A DNA stretch of 64,000 nt from the NCBI GenBank assembly GCA_965222065.1, contig OZ244933.1:1-64000 (forward strand), read 5' to 3'. The translations under genes and the position numbers were made by a program. This document shows positions 35,501-43,878 of this stretch, piece by piece. The notes below the pieces were generated by a model, which was given only the letters and a program-made list of their open reading frames with translations, ran no database searches and was not told the origin of the DNA. Position 1 is the first letter of the stretch; the number at the start of each line of letters is the position of its first letter. The DNA is from GM7GCV1 sp965222065 (lineage in GTDB: Bacteria > Pseudomonadota > Gammaproteobacteria > Pseudomonadales > GM7GCV1).

Positions 35501-36432
35501 AGGAACGCTGGTCGGACGTGAGTTACCAGATTCAAAAATTGCGTGATAACCCGGCCTGTGCCGAGCAGGAATATAAACGAATAAGCCAGGATGATCCCGG
35601 TATTCGGCCTAAAGTCACCTTTGATATCAATGATGATCCCTGTACGGCTCCAGCTATTGTTATGCAACGTCCCCGGGTTGCTGTGCTGCGCGAGCAGGGC
35701 GTTAACGGGCAACTGGAAATGGCAGCTGCATTTGACCGGGCAGGGTTCCAGTCGGTTGATGTGCATATGTCTGACCTGATCCGCGGTCGATTTGCCCTGG
35801 GCCAGTTCCAGGGACTGGTTGCCTGCGGTGGCTTTTCTTATGGTGATGTCTTGGGTGCCGGCGAAGGCTGGGCCAAGACCATCCTTTTCAACGACCAGTT
35901 ACGCGATCAATTCCAGGCGTATTTTGAGCGTGGCGATGCGTTTACCCTGGGTGTGTGCAATGGCTGCCAAATGGTGTCCAACTTGCATTCGTTGATTCCC
36001 GGGGCGACAAACTGGCCAAGGTTTGTTCGCAACGAATCCGAGCAGTTTGAAGCGCGGGTATGCATGCTGGAAATCGAGCAAAGCCCCTCGCTGTTTTTCG
36101 AGAGTATGCAGGGGTCCGTGTTACCCATTGCTGTTGCCCACGGTGAAGGGCGTGCAGAATTCAGTCATCCGGAAATGGCCGCCGGGGCAGGCAATGTAAC
36201 GGCTCGTTATGTGGATAACCATCATCAGCAGACCCAGCAATACCCCTTTAATCCCAATGGCTCACCGGAAGCCATTGCCGGTGTCTGTTCTGACGATGGT
36301 CTGGTGACCATCATGATGCCCCATCCTGAGCGGGTATTTCGGGCCGTTACCAACTCGTACCGACCGGACGAGTGGGGCGAAGATGGCCCCTGGATGAGGA
36401 TGTTCCGCAATGCTCGGATCTGGCTGAAGTAA
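32581..36432 (+). CDS. purL: Phosphoribosylformylglycinamidine synthase PurL
   Basis: 1283 residues, the large single-chain type of gammaproteobacteria. N-terminal PurS-like part, two AIR-synthase-like halves ('VELMMFAQANSEHCRHKIF', 'MKVETHNHPTAIAPFSGA'), and a C-terminal class I glutamine amidotransferase with C1126 in 'GVCNGCQ', H1248 and E1250 in 'MPHPERVF'. It converts FGAR to FGAM with ATP and glutamine, step four of purine synthesis. A GAGG ribosome site is 7 bp before the ATG. No PurR-like operator is recognisable in the 231-bp divergent region with mltF. Confidence 0.98.
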   Translation: MIRLRGAPAFSIFRTEKLLGKLKTINPDIRGIYAEYQHFIDLKSELTDTEKAHLEGLLTYGPHFEERTASGLLQLVVPRFGTISPWSSKATDIAHNTGLEKVNRIERGIAYYLDGVEQVTEALRGALHDRMVETVLNEFDAAERLFESHEPRPLTRVGIMQGGRDALAEANQSLGLALADDEIDYLVASFEKLQRDPTDVELMMFAQANSEHCRHKIFNASWTIDGQEMPTSLFKMIKNTYEQGGEQVLSAYSDNASVVVGNKAGRFFPQPDSSEYRYSIEDIHLLMKVETHNHPTAIAPFSGAGTGSGGEIRDEGAVGRGSKPKAGLCGFTVSNLHIPDAEQPWEQAYGKPDRIVSALDIMIEGPIGAAAFNNEFGRPNLCGYFRTFEDDFSGERRGYHKPIMIAGGYGNIRESHIDQNEFEPGCKLVVLGGPAMLIGLGGGAASSMASGTSSEDLDFASVQRQNPEMERRCQEVIDACWAMGEQNPIAFIHDVGAGGLSNALPELVKDGGTGGHFQLRSIPNDEPGMSPVEIWCNEAQERYVLAVRPADLPHFEQICQRERAVYAIVGESTAEKTLRVDDSLLPDQPVDLPMDVLFGKPPKMHRTVEARKAETRALSLQNITLEEAADRVISHPAVASKSFLITIGDRSITGQVVRDQMVGPWQVPVADCAVTTVGFDSYAGEAMSMGERTPNALVDAPASGRMAIGEALTNIACTRINHIRDIKLSANWMCAAGHPGEDANLYRTVEAVGMELCPQLGLTIPVGKDSMSMATRWQEDGVEKAVVAPLSLIISAFTPVMDVRKTLTPQIRNDRGDSQLLFIDLAQKHQRLGGTILAQTWNQMGEAVADVVSAELLKNFFHCIQELLEKELLLAYHDRSDGGLFATLSEMAFAGRCGIEVDIPKGDALAYLFNEELGAVVQVAEDKLSTVKAIFDQHGLADAVTPLGKPSTGTQISIRQDGQQVYLVERSSLQERWSDVSYQIQKLRDNPACAEQEYKRISQDDPGIRPKVTFDINDDPCTAPAIVMQRPRVAVLREQGVNGQLEMAAAFDRAGFQSVDVHMSDLIRGRFALGQFQGLVACGGFSYGDVLGAGEGWAKTILFNDQLRDQFQAYFERGDAFTLGVCNGCQMVSNLHSLIPGATNWPRFVRNESEQFEARVCMLEIEQSPSLFFESMQGSVLPIAVAHGEGRAEFSHPEMAAGAGNVTARYVDNHHQQTQQYPFNPNGSPEAIAGVCSDDGLVTIMMPHPERVFRAVTNSYRPDEWGEDGPWMRMFRNARIWLK

Positions 36433-36474
36433 CTGGTTCCGAATGGTTAAAAATAACCTAGGCAGGAAATCACA

Positions 36475-37335
36475 ATGAAGATCGGTTTTATTGGTACTGG
36501 AATTATGGGCTTGCCCATGGCGGGTCATTTATTGGCTGCAGGTCATGACATGCAGGTGTACAACCGAACTGCGTCAAAAGCGCAATCCTTGATAGACAGT
36601 GGAGCGGTCCAGGCCTCCAGCCCGGCCGAGGCGGCCAGGGGGGCGGATCTGGTGATCTCGATCGTTTCCCGAACGGAAGATGTGGTCGATGTGCTGACCG
36701 GACCCGAAGGCGCGATCCAGGCAGCTTCGCCGGGCTGCCTTTTTATTGATATGAGCACTATTGATTCCGCCGCAACCGTCGAACTGGCAAATACATTAAG
36801 TACAAAAGGCATAGAGTTTATTGATGCGCCTGTGTCCGGCGGTGAAACCGGCGCGATAAATGCCACGCTAACTATTTTTTGTGGTGGCAAGGCCGAAAAT
36901 GTTGAGTGCGCCCGCCCGGTGCTGGCGTGTATGGGCAAGAAAATAAATCATATGGGCCCCGGTGGTGCAGGGCAGGTTGCCAAGGCCTGTAACCAGATTC
37001 TTGTTGCCGGTGCATTGCTGGGTGTTGCCGAGGCACTGGCCTACGGCAAGAAAAACGGGTTGGATTTACACCAGCTGGTCGAGGCGACAAGCGGTGGCTC
37101 AGCGCGTAGCTGGCAGCTTGAGAACCTGGGCAATGCCATGGCCAGTGACAATTTTGATACCGGGTTTATGGTGGAGTTAATGGAAAAAGACCTGGGAATG
37201 ATTCTGGATGGCAGTCCCGGAGATATTAATTTGCAGGTAACCCGGGCGACTATCGAGCGACTGCAGGCCCTTATGGAGCAGGGGCTGGGCAAATTGGGAA
37301 CCCAGGCGGTATTCATGACATTTGGTTCCGATTAA
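36475..37335 (+). CDS. NAD(P)-dependent beta-hydroxyacid dehydrogenase (HIBADH family)
   Basis: 286 residues. N-terminal Rossmann motif 'IGFIGTGIMGLPMAGHLLAAG', substrate motif 'FIDAPVSGGETGA' and catalytic-lysine motif 'GGAGQVAKACNQI' with the Lys. These define the 3-hydroxyisobutyrate/tartronate-semialdehyde reductase family. The substrate cannot be read; tartronate semialdehyde (GarR/GlxR-like) or 3-hydroxyisobutyrate are options, but no glyoxylate or valine genes are nearby. The next gene shares one base. Confidence 0.88.
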   Translation: MKIGFIGTGIMGLPMAGHLLAAGHDMQVYNRTASKAQSLIDSGAVQASSPAEAARGADLVISIVSRTEDVVDVLTGPEGAIQAASPGCLFIDMSTIDSAATVELANTLSTKGIEFIDAPVSGGETGAINATLTIFCGGKAENVECARPVLACMGKKINHMGPGGAGQVAKACNQILVAGALLGVAEALAYGKKNGLDLHQLVEATSGGSARSWQLENLGNAMASDNFDTGFMVELMEKDLGMILDGSPGDINLQVTRATIERLQALMEQGLGKLGTQAVFMTFGSD

Positions 37336-38177
37336 TGAACCTTATCTTTTTTGCCATACTGGTCTTTTTGCTGGTATTTGCCTTCGGATATCTTCCGTTC
37401 ATACGCAAGATAGCCTCCGGCCCTCACATCCTTGGGCGCATGACTGCCATGGCAGGCGGATTCCTGATCGGTGCTGCGCTGCTAATTGCCCTGCCCGAAG
37501 GGTTTGAAGTGTATTTGCATGCTGTCGAGGGCGGCGAACTCAGTGGACGATCAGGCTGGATGCAGCCCGCGTTTGTTGCCGGACTGGCAGTGCTGGGGGG
37601 CTTCCTGATGATGTTGATCCTGGAAGGTTTTGGTTTTGGCCATGATGTGCACGAAGAGCATCACGACCACTCCCATGAGCACGGTCACGAACACGTAAAC
37701 CACCCGGAAGGCAGTGCCAAGATGCTTGTCGTTGGTTTGAGCCTGCATGCCCTGATGGATGGTTTTGCCATAGGTGCGGCCTATGCGCTGGGAGAACTGG
37801 TTTTGTCGTTGCAATTGGCTCTGGTCATCCTGATGCACAAATTTCCGGCGGCGTTTAGTTTGTCAGCGTACAGCCTGCATGAGCGCCGCAACAAAAAACG
37901 TTCCATGACTGATTTGCTGCTTTTTGCCGCAGCAACGCCGCTGGCCATCCTGTTTTCCGCAACCCTGTTTGCCTCAATCGACCACAGCTATATTGGTCTG
38001 ATGCTTCTGTTTAGTGCAGGGACATTTATCTACGTCGCGACGGTAGATGTATTACCCAATATCCATATACAGGGGAAATCCAGGGAGACACTCTGGCTGG
38101 TGCTGGGCGGTATTGTCGCGATGATTATTTTATCGGCCCTGATCAGCATGCTCGTGCCAGAAGGGCATATTCATTAA
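37335..38177 (+). CDS. ZIP-family divalent metal transporter
   Basis: 280 residues, about eight membrane helices, with a His-rich cytoplasmic loop at residues 103-123 (HDVHEEHHDHSHEHGHEH) and the ZIP metal-path motif 'LSLHALMDGFAIGAA' followed by 'LMHKFPAAFSL'. It would import zinc or a similar metal. It shares one base with the dehydrogenase gene (TAATG). Confidence 0.9.
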   Translation: MNLIFFAILVFLLVFAFGYLPFIRKIASGPHILGRMTAMAGGFLIGAALLIALPEGFEVYLHAVEGGELSGRSGWMQPAFVAGLAVLGGFLMMLILEGFGFGHDVHEEHHDHSHEHGHEHVNHPEGSAKMLVVGLSLHALMDGFAIGAAYALGELVLSLQLALVILMHKFPAAFSLSAYSLHERRNKKRSMTDLLLFAAATPLAILFSATLFASIDHSYIGLMLLFSAGTFIYVATVDVLPNIHIQGKSRETLWLVLGGIVAMIILSALISMLVPEGHIH

Positions 38178-38226
38178 TGCATCGCCCAGGAGTGTGGAGA
38201 GAGCCTGAACAGCCAAGCCAAAACAA

Positions 38227-38252
38227 GGGTGCCGGAGTATTCAGGCACCCTG
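38227..38252 (-). terminator. Terminator of the ceramidase-like gene
   Basis: AGGGTGCC (38227-38234) pairs with GGCACCCT (38245-38252), loop of 10. On the minus strand the stem is followed by TGTTTTGG, a short T-rich run, so it should end the ceramidase-like transcript; on the plus strand it has no T-run and would act only weakly for the ZIP gene. Confidence 0.55.
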
Positions 38253-38301
38253 GTTAACAGGCTAGGCTGAGTTGAGGTTTAAGATCTGCGCTAGAGACTA
38301 C

Positions 38302-40161
38302 CTAGTGACAGATATCGAGCCCGTCTTGCCATGTTTGCGCGTAATCGTCGATAGATTCCCAGCGATCATTGGGCACACAGGCTGTGTGGTAAACACAGGT
38401 ATTATTGACGACTTCCCCAAGTTCACGCCACATGCACACCGGTCTGTCGTTATAGAAGGGATCGCCGGTGACATCGACATTACGGCAGATATAGCCAAGT
38501 TCACTGCTATCTGATGCTGCGGTACAGTCTTCACCGTAAAAGCCAAGACCATCCACTTCGCATTCCGGCGGCTTTATTCGCCAGCGGGCGTCGTCAAGTT
38601 TCCTGGCATTTTTTGCGTAGGCGTCCTGGTCAAACATGTCGCTGGAAGGGTCGAGACACTCGGTGCTAAATACCGGGTCACGTCCACTGCCCAGGGCGCT
38701 TAGACTGCTGTTTGCGGCAGGTACATTGTCGGCTGCCCACAACTGGTCGATGATTTGAACGGTTCCCTCCACCAGGTCACGACCTGCCTGGGGCCCCCAG
38801 GCGCGCTGGCTTCCGTAAGCGCCACCGGCTATCGTCCTTTGCGGAGCCACATAATCACCTGAACCGGCCAGCTGGACGACAAAGGTCTGAACCGCTTCGC
38901 TGCGTTCCTGTATGCGTATACCGAAATCCAGATAGAGCTCAAAAGGATTGGTCGCCAGGGCCATGTCGCCCAGTCTCAATACATAGACCTCGACCGGCAA
39001 GACACTGCCATCCGACCTGGTTAGCGGGACATTCTCTGTCTGATGGGCAAAGTGTGGATTCCACTCAATGTTTTCCTGCATGGTAGGCAGTATGTCGGTC
39101 ACGGCATGGGTAATCTGCCCGGCAATACGTTCCCGCAGGTCCTCGCCGGTCAATCTTTGCATGCGTCCCTCGGCCCGGCGATGAATCATGGGCCGCTCTG
39201 ACTGATCACCTGCGGCTGAAGTCTGGGGCAGGATATACAGATCATCACCCAGCTGATTACGCAGTGACTCACGAGTCTCATGCCAAAAATCGGCGCTGAT
39301 CTCGAACCGGACTTCATCATTCTGGGAAGGTGATGCCAGGTTGATAAGAACACCCGTCAATTCGCCACGGGCATCCCAGGTATAAAGCAGGTTCACCGTA
39401 TGATCTTCCCAGCCTTCCACATTCGCAAAGTCCGGGTGGTCCGTTGCACCGTACATGGTGGTGCTGCCATCTGTGTAGGACATGATCCGGTTATGGCCGA
39501 CAACGGCGTGACTCAAACCAAAGCTGACACCACCGGGTTGTCTCGATTGCCAGGCTTCAATTGCAGCCTGGGCAATAATCGGGGCGGCAAAGTTCACGTA
39601 TTCATAGGGCTGCATGACGGTATCCATTTTGTCGGCCCACTCCTCTGCCTGTCTTGGTCGAAGCTGCTCGGCAAGACCGGCTGCCTGCCCGGTTGGGTCC
39701 AGCTGCTCCGGTACACGTCCGCGCACATTCAATTGTGGCCCGGCATGGGTGTGTGTGGCGTTGAGTACGATTTCCGGAACTTCCTCACCTGGCAGGGCCT
39801 GACGAATCAACTCCCTTATTTGTCCACGCATGTCGCCACCACCCCGGACGCCATCAGGAATACCTACAACGTCAACACTCACAAGGATGACACCTTCGCC
39901 GGAATCGGATTCAAGTGCCAGTGCCGTGGCCGTAATGGGGTCTTTTACCCCTTCAGAAATTCGGGAATAGCGTTGCCCCGCCAGGTATATAGGCGCATCC
40001 GGTGTGATATCGACAGAGGACCAGCCGATTTGCATCATTTCCTGGTTAGAGGCAGTCGCTGGATTATCAGATGCCACATTAGAGCACGCCGTCAGAACAG
40101 TGATCATTAGCAAAGCCAGTGAAGTGGCTTTAGCCAGACTATGGATTATCGAACGTTTCAT
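38302..40161 (-). CDS. Neutral-ceramidase-like lipoprotein with Cys-rich tail
   Basis: 619 residues from the ATG at 40161, which has a GGGGGAAG ribosome site and opens a lipoprotein signal (ALLMITVLTAC, Cys26); an ATG 11 codons upstream is in frame. The N-terminal domain resembles the neutral/alkaline ceramidase N-terminal family: 'IGWSSVDITPD', 'ILVSVDVVGIP', 'VLNATHTHAGPQ' (zinc-site His pair) and 'LPQTSAAGDQSERP'. The last ~110 residues carry eight cysteines (first in 'FSTECLDP', last in 'DICH') and do not look like the ceramidase C-terminal domain. The true substrate may not be ceramide. The 195-bp gap to the RraA-like gene is divergent. Confidence 0.83.
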   Translation of the reverse strand: MKRSIIHSLAKATSLALLMITVLTACSNVASDNPATASNQEMMQIGWSSVDITPDAPIYLAGQRYSRISEGVKDPITATALALESDSGEGVILVSVDVVGIPDGVRGGGDMRGQIRELIRQALPGEEVPEIVLNATHTHAGPQLNVRGRVPEQLDPTGQAAGLAEQLRPRQAEEWADKMDTVMQPYEYVNFAAPIIAQAAIEAWQSRQPGGVSFGLSHAVVGHNRIMSYTDGSTTMYGATDHPDFANVEGWEDHTVNLLYTWDARGELTGVLINLASPSQNDEVRFEISADFWHETRESLRNQLGDDLYILPQTSAAGDQSERPMIHRRAEGRMQRLTGEDLRERIAGQITHAVTDILPTMQENIEWNPHFAHQTENVPLTRSDGSVLPVEVYVLRLGDMALATNPFELYLDFGIRIQERSEAVQTFVVQLAGSGDYVAPQRTIAGGAYGSQRAWGPQAGRDLVEGTVQIIDQLWAADNVPAANSSLSALGSGRDPVFSTECLDPSSDMFDQDAYAKNARKLDDARWRIKPPECEVDGLGFYGEDCTAASDSSELGYICRNVDVTGDPFYNDRPVCMWRELGEVVNNTCVYHTACVPNDRWESIDDYAQTWQDGLDICH

Positions 40162-40356
40162 CTTCTTCCCCCCCTTTGGGAATTTGAGGGCCAAAACCCT
40201 TTGTATACTATATTCATTTGCCCGGCATCAAAATGCAAGTTCTGGATAATTGGCAACCTTGCAAAGCTGTGGTAGTTTCCCGGGCTGCTTGTGCCATCTG
40301 CACAAAAAATACACCAGTTATTAACCAGCCATACTGCATGAGAGATGAGGCCAACG

Positions 40357-41028
40357 ATGAGCGACACTGCCGTCCCCCGGGAAATTACGATTGAAATGAT
40401 GCGCGAGTCGCTATACAGCGCCGTAGTCGCTGATGCACTCGACAGTCTGGGCTATAAAAACAGCTCGCCCCGCATCCAGCTACGTTCGATTACGGAACAG
40501 GGCATGTTGGTGGGACGTTGCAAGACGACGCTCTGGGCCGATATGGCGCACGTTGACCCGAGTCCCTACGATCTCGAGCTCAAGGCGGTCGACGGCTGCC
40601 AACCCGGCGATGTGCTCATCGCAGCGGCGGGTGGTTCGATGCGTTCCGGCATCTGGGGGGAACTGCTCTCCACTGCCTCCCGTAACTCCGGTTGTATTGG
40701 CACCATTGTTCACGGTGCCGTTCGCGATGTCGCCAAGATGAAGGCGATGGGGTTCAATGTCTATGCGATGGGTACCTGTGTCTACGACAGCCAGAATCGA
40801 CAGCGTGTGGTTGATGTGGACGTTCCGGTTGAGATCGAAGGCGTCGTCTTCGATTCAGGCGACCTGGTATTCGCCGATGACGACGGTGTCGTGGTCGTTC
40901 CCAAAGCCATCGAAAAAGAGGCAATCGCCACCGCCTGGGCCAAGGTGAATGCAGAAAACATCACCCGTGATGCGATCAAGGACGGGATGAAAGCGACTGC
41001 AGCTTATGAAAAATACGGCGTGCTCTAG
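40357..41028 (+). CDS. RraA-like protein
   Basis: 223 residues from the ATG at 40357, chosen for TGAGG 6 bp upstream (an ATG four codons earlier is in frame). The family core is 'SMRSGIWGELLSTASRNSG' followed by 'VHGAVRDVAKMKAMGFNVYA'. RraA-like proteins include RNase E inhibitors and 4-hydroxy-4-methyl-2-oxoglutarate/oxaloacetate aldolases; the G-x20-R-D metal-site pattern (here AVRD) fits the aldolase type. Length is greater than true RraA (about 160), so it is more likely an aldolase-like enzyme. Confidence 0.85.
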   Translation: MSDTAVPREITIEMMRESLYSAVVADALDSLGYKNSSPRIQLRSITEQGMLVGRCKTTLWADMAHVDPSPYDLELKAVDGCQPGDVLIAAAGGSMRSGIWGELLSTASRNSGCIGTIVHGAVRDVAKMKAMGFNVYAMGTCVYDSQNRQRVVDVDVPVEIEGVVFDSGDLVFADDDGVVVVPKAIEKEAIATAWAKVNAENITRDAIKDGMKATAAYEKYGVL

Positions 41029-41057
41029 TTAACCGGTATATCTGACAGGAAGCATCC

Positions 41058-41084
41058 GCCCCCGTCAGGCCGGTTTGCGGGGGC
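41058..41084. other. GC-rich hairpin at convergent gene ends
   Basis: GCCCCCG (41058-41064) pairs with CGGGGGC (41078-41084) across the stop codon of the Nudix gene, between it and the RraA-like gene. There is no T-run on either strand, so it is only a possible end-of-transcript structure. Confidence 0.35.
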
Positions 41085-41607
41085 TGATCTGCACGTGATG
41101 CACGTCGGTGTATGTCGCCGGCGTATCTTCCAGGTAATTTTTTAGTGTTTCGTTCATTACCTTGAATGCCAGGTCATCCCAGGGAATCTCATCGGCTTTT
41201 ACGAGTTCAATCTGGGAGGATTCCGGTGTTACTTCAAAGTAGGGAGAGCGCATTTTTGCCAGGTAGATGAAATAAACCTGGTCGATATGCGGAATGTTGT
41301 ACACACCGTGGAGTCGCTGGATATCAACTTCAGCCCGCGTTTCTTCCCAGGTTTCCCGAATGGCACCCTGTTCTGTGGTCTCCCCGAGTTCCAGAAAGCC
41401 CGCCGGGAGAGTCCAATAACCCAGTCGTGGGTCAATTCCGCGTTTGCATAATAAAATCCGGTCTTCCCAGATGGGCAGACAGCCTACGATGATGCGTGGA
41501 TTGAAGTAATGTATGCTGCCACAATTGCCACAGCAATGACGCTCTCTATCATCGCCCTGGGGAACCAGTAAAGTAATTGCGTGGCCGCAGTGAGAGCAGT
41601 AATTCAT
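41065..41607 (-). CDS. Nudix hydrolase with N-terminal zinc ribbon
   Basis: 180 residues. Residues 1-30 hold four Cys in CSHCGH...CCGNCGS, a zinc ribbon. The Nudix box 'GFLELGETTEQGAIRETWEE' has the canonical E-E-R-E-E residues. The layout resembles NudC-like and ADP-ribose pyrophosphatase-like relatives but is shorter than NudC. The substrate (NADH, ADP-ribose or other nucleotide) cannot be told. Divergent from a second Nudix gene 55 bp away. Confidence 0.88.
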   Translation of the reverse strand: MNYCSHCGHAITLLVPQGDDRERHCCGNCGSIHYFNPRIIVGCLPIWEDRILLCKRGIDPRLGYWTLPAGFLELGETTEQGAIRETWEETRAEVDIQRLHGVYNIPHIDQVYFIYLAKMRSPYFEVTPESSQIELVKADEIPWDDLAFKVMNETLKNYLEDTPATYTDVHHVQISPRKPA

Positions 41608-41662
41608 GTCATTCAGTGTCGTTTAATGTTTTTTGGAAAGCGAGTAATTTTATCTTTGTTGG

Positions 41663-42289
41663 TTGTACCAGACTGTGTTCCATCATAATCGTTTTTCTCT
41701 GCAATTCGACAACCTCAGCCCCTTAAAGGTCGGGCCCTTGGCAGAAGATATGTCGACATCGGCTGCGGTACTGCTAATTATTGCCAACATGGATCACAGC
41801 CCGGAAATTATATATACCCGCCGAGCCGATCATATGACATCACATAGCGGGCAGGTGTCTTTTCCGGGAGGTCGTTGGGAGGAGGGTGATGAAGATCTCT
41901 CAATCACTGCACTCAGGGAGACCGAGGAGGAAATCGGGCTGCCCCGTTCAGCCATTGCGCTCAAGGGTGTACTAAAGCCACGTATCTCTGCGAACGCCCT
42001 GGATGTTCTCCCTTATGTTGGTGTGCTCGAGGAGCCTGTGGAGCTGGTGCCAAATCCCGAGGAGATCGCCAGTATTTTTCATGTGCCGCTGAGCTACTTT
42101 ATTGAAAACCAGCCGGACAGGATTGACCTCTTGTCACGACACGGGGTTCGCATTGCTGCACCGGCGTGGAACTTTGAGGATTATGATATTTGGGGACTGA
42201 CCGCTATTTTTACCCAGGATTTATTACACAGGCTGGGGATCAAGCTTGATTTTACCGGGGTTCCCAGAGAGAAAAGGGGGAATCGCTGA
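41663..42289 (+). CDS. CoA pyrophosphatase-like Nudix hydrolase (NudL/YeaB family)
   Basis: 208 residues. The motif 'HSGQVSFPGGRWEEGDEDL' (UPF0035/CoA-type signature SGQ.SFPGG) directly precedes the Nudix helix 'TALRETEEEIGL'. The family hydrolyses CoA to 3',5'-ADP and phosphopantetheine. The start is uncertain: TTG at 41663 or GTG at 41675 keep a normal N-terminus, while the first ATG (41750) would cut into the fold. One base is shared with the DUF1289 gene. Confidence 0.88.
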   Translation: MYQTVFHHNRFSLQFDNLSPLKVGPLAEDMSTSAAVLLIIANMDHSPEIIYTRRADHMTSHSGQVSFPGGRWEEGDEDLSITALRETEEEIGLPRSAIALKGVLKPRISANALDVLPYVGVLEEPVELVPNPEEIASIFHVPLSYFIENQPDRIDLLSRHGVRIAAPAWNFEDYDIWGLTAIFTQDLLHRLGIKLDFTGVPREKRGNR

Positions 42290-42492
42290 TGAGTGGTACG
42301 GATGAAAAAGTGATTGCTTCTCCCTGCCGTTCACTGTGCAAACTTGATTCCAATAATATTTGTATGGGGTGCTTTCGAAAATCCGTGGAAATTAATTTCT
42401 GGACAACCTACAGCAACCAGGAGAAAGAGGAGGTTATCAGGAAGGCGGAAGCTCGCAGGATATTGGCGGAAGAGGGAAACTCAAGTGAGTAA
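42289..42492 (+). CDS. DUF1289 small Cys-rich protein
   Basis: 67 residues. The pattern 'SPCRSLCKLDSNNICMGCFR' followed by E-I-x-x-W is the complete DUF1289 signature: four cysteines that probably bind a metal or iron-sulfur cluster. Function unknown. The start ATG overlaps the stop TGA of the CoA-type Nudix gene, so the two are translationally coupled, a pairing often seen in this group. Confidence 0.9.
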   Translation: MSGTDEKVIASPCRSLCKLDSNNICMGCFRKSVEINFWTTYSNQEKEEVIRKAEARRILAEEGNSSE

Positions 42493-42493
42493 G

Positions 42494-43786
42494 TCAGTTT
42501 TCGGATTCTTTTTTAATACTGGGGGCAGTCCTGGATACCCGCATTTTCTCAATAAAGTTATTGCCCATCGCCAGTGTTTCTATGCGGTATTGCCCTTCCA
42601 GGGTCAGGCACACCAATCCGTCAGGTAACATTTCCATATATTCCAGGGCCAGGCCGTTCAGGGTTTTAGCCCCCTCTGTGGGAAGCTCCCACTGGGTTTC
42701 CTTGTTGATTTCCCGCAGTGCCATACCACCGTCAATGAGATATTCGTTCTCACGAATTCGGGTAATGGTTTGGTTCTCTCCCTCCTGGGTCATGGTGTAA
42801 CTGCCGACGATTTCTTCCAGCAGGTCGTCAATCGTGACCATTCCTTCAATATCCCCGTACTCATCGACAATAAAGCCCAGTCGGCGTTTATGCTTTCTGA
42901 AATTCAAGAGTTGCACGGAGAGCGGGGTGTTTTCCGGAACGAAATAGGGCTCTTTGGAAAACCGCTTGATGGCTGCCTTGGTGATCGATTCGCCACCTGC
43001 ATGGAGAATACGGTTGAACTTCCGCAGATGGAGCGTCCCGATCACATTATTGATATCCCCCTGGAAAACAGGCAAGCGTGTATGGTCACTGGCGGTAATG
43101 ATTTGCACCAGATCCTCAATGGGCATCTCCAGGTTTAGACCGATGATTTCACTGCGGGGCACCATGATATCGTTCACCGTGACCCTCTCCAGGTCGAGGA
43201 TGCCCAGCAGCATGTCCTGGTCATGGTCGGGAATCAGGTTGCCTGCTTCGTCAACAACCGTTCGCAACTCTTCCGAACTCAGGTGATATTCATTCAGTTT
43301 GGTGGGATCGATACCAAACAGGCGTACCAAAGAGTTGGTCACCCAATTCAGTGTTGTTACTGCCGGGCCAAGGATCCATAAAAGGAATTTAAGCAATCGA
43401 CTTATAGGAAATGCGATAGGCTCGGGATGCACTGCTGCAATGGTTTTAGGCGTTACTTCGGCAAAAACCAGCATGATAAATGTCAGCAGGAAGGTTGTTA
43501 CCCATACACCTGCCTCAGCACCAAACCAGCGTGTAAAAAGAATGCCGGCGACCAGTGCAGCAAGAATATTGACGGCGTTATTGCCAATCAGGATCAGGCC
43601 GATCAGACGGTCCGGCCTATCGAGCAGGCGTGCGGCCCTGTCAGCGGCGGGCTGGGTTTTTCTCAGGTGTCTAAGTCGGAAACGATTGAGCGACATCATC
43701 GCTGTTTCCGAACTTGAGAAAAGGGCTGAAAGTAAAATTAAAAATACGAGCAACCCTAACAGGAAGCCCGTCGAGGCGTCGTTCAA
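42494..43786 (-). CDS. corB: CorB/CNNM-type transporter (DUF21, CBS pair, CorC domain)
   Basis: 430 residues: DUF21 membrane domain (residues 1-190; 'LFSSSETAMMSLNRFRLRHL', 'FAEVTPKTIAA'), two CBS domains (about 205-330; 'VNDIMVPRSEIIGL'), and a C-terminal CorC/HlyC domain ('VDEYGDIEGMVTIDDLLEEI'). The family is linked to magnesium and cobalt transport. In E. coli the corresponding gene lies close to ypjD and ffh; here a two-component system lies between corB and ypjD. The stop is 1 bp from the end of the DUF1289 gene on the other strand. Confidence 0.93.
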   Translation of the reverse strand: MNDASTGFLLGLLVFLILLSALFSSSETAMMSLNRFRLRHLRKTQPAADRAARLLDRPDRLIGLILIGNNAVNILAALVAGILFTRWFGAEAGVWVTTFLLTFIMLVFAEVTPKTIAAVHPEPIAFPISRLLKFLLWILGPAVTTLNWVTNSLVRLFGIDPTKLNEYHLSSEELRTVVDEAGNLIPDHDQDMLLGILDLERVTVNDIMVPRSEIIGLNLEMPIEDLVQIITASDHTRLPVFQGDINNVIGTLHLRKFNRILHAGGESITKAAIKRFSKEPYFVPENTPLSVQLLNFRKHKRRLGFIVDEYGDIEGMVTIDDLLEEIVGSYTMTQEGENQTITRIRENEYLIDGGMALREINKETQWELPTEGAKTLNGLALEYMEMLPDGLVCLTLEGQYRIETLAMGNNFIEKMRVSRTAPSIKKESEN

Positions 43787-43878
43787 CGCAACTCGTCCTC
43801 AATGATCATGGGCTGTTTATACTGAAACACTTATCGCTTAAACGCAACATGCAGAGTTCATTCAGAAGGCACAAAGGG

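Noticed and set aside
39400..40110. 236-codon plus-strand frame opposite the ceramidase-like gene
   Set aside because: Long only through codon bias of the real gene on the minus strand; no ribosome site and no domain.
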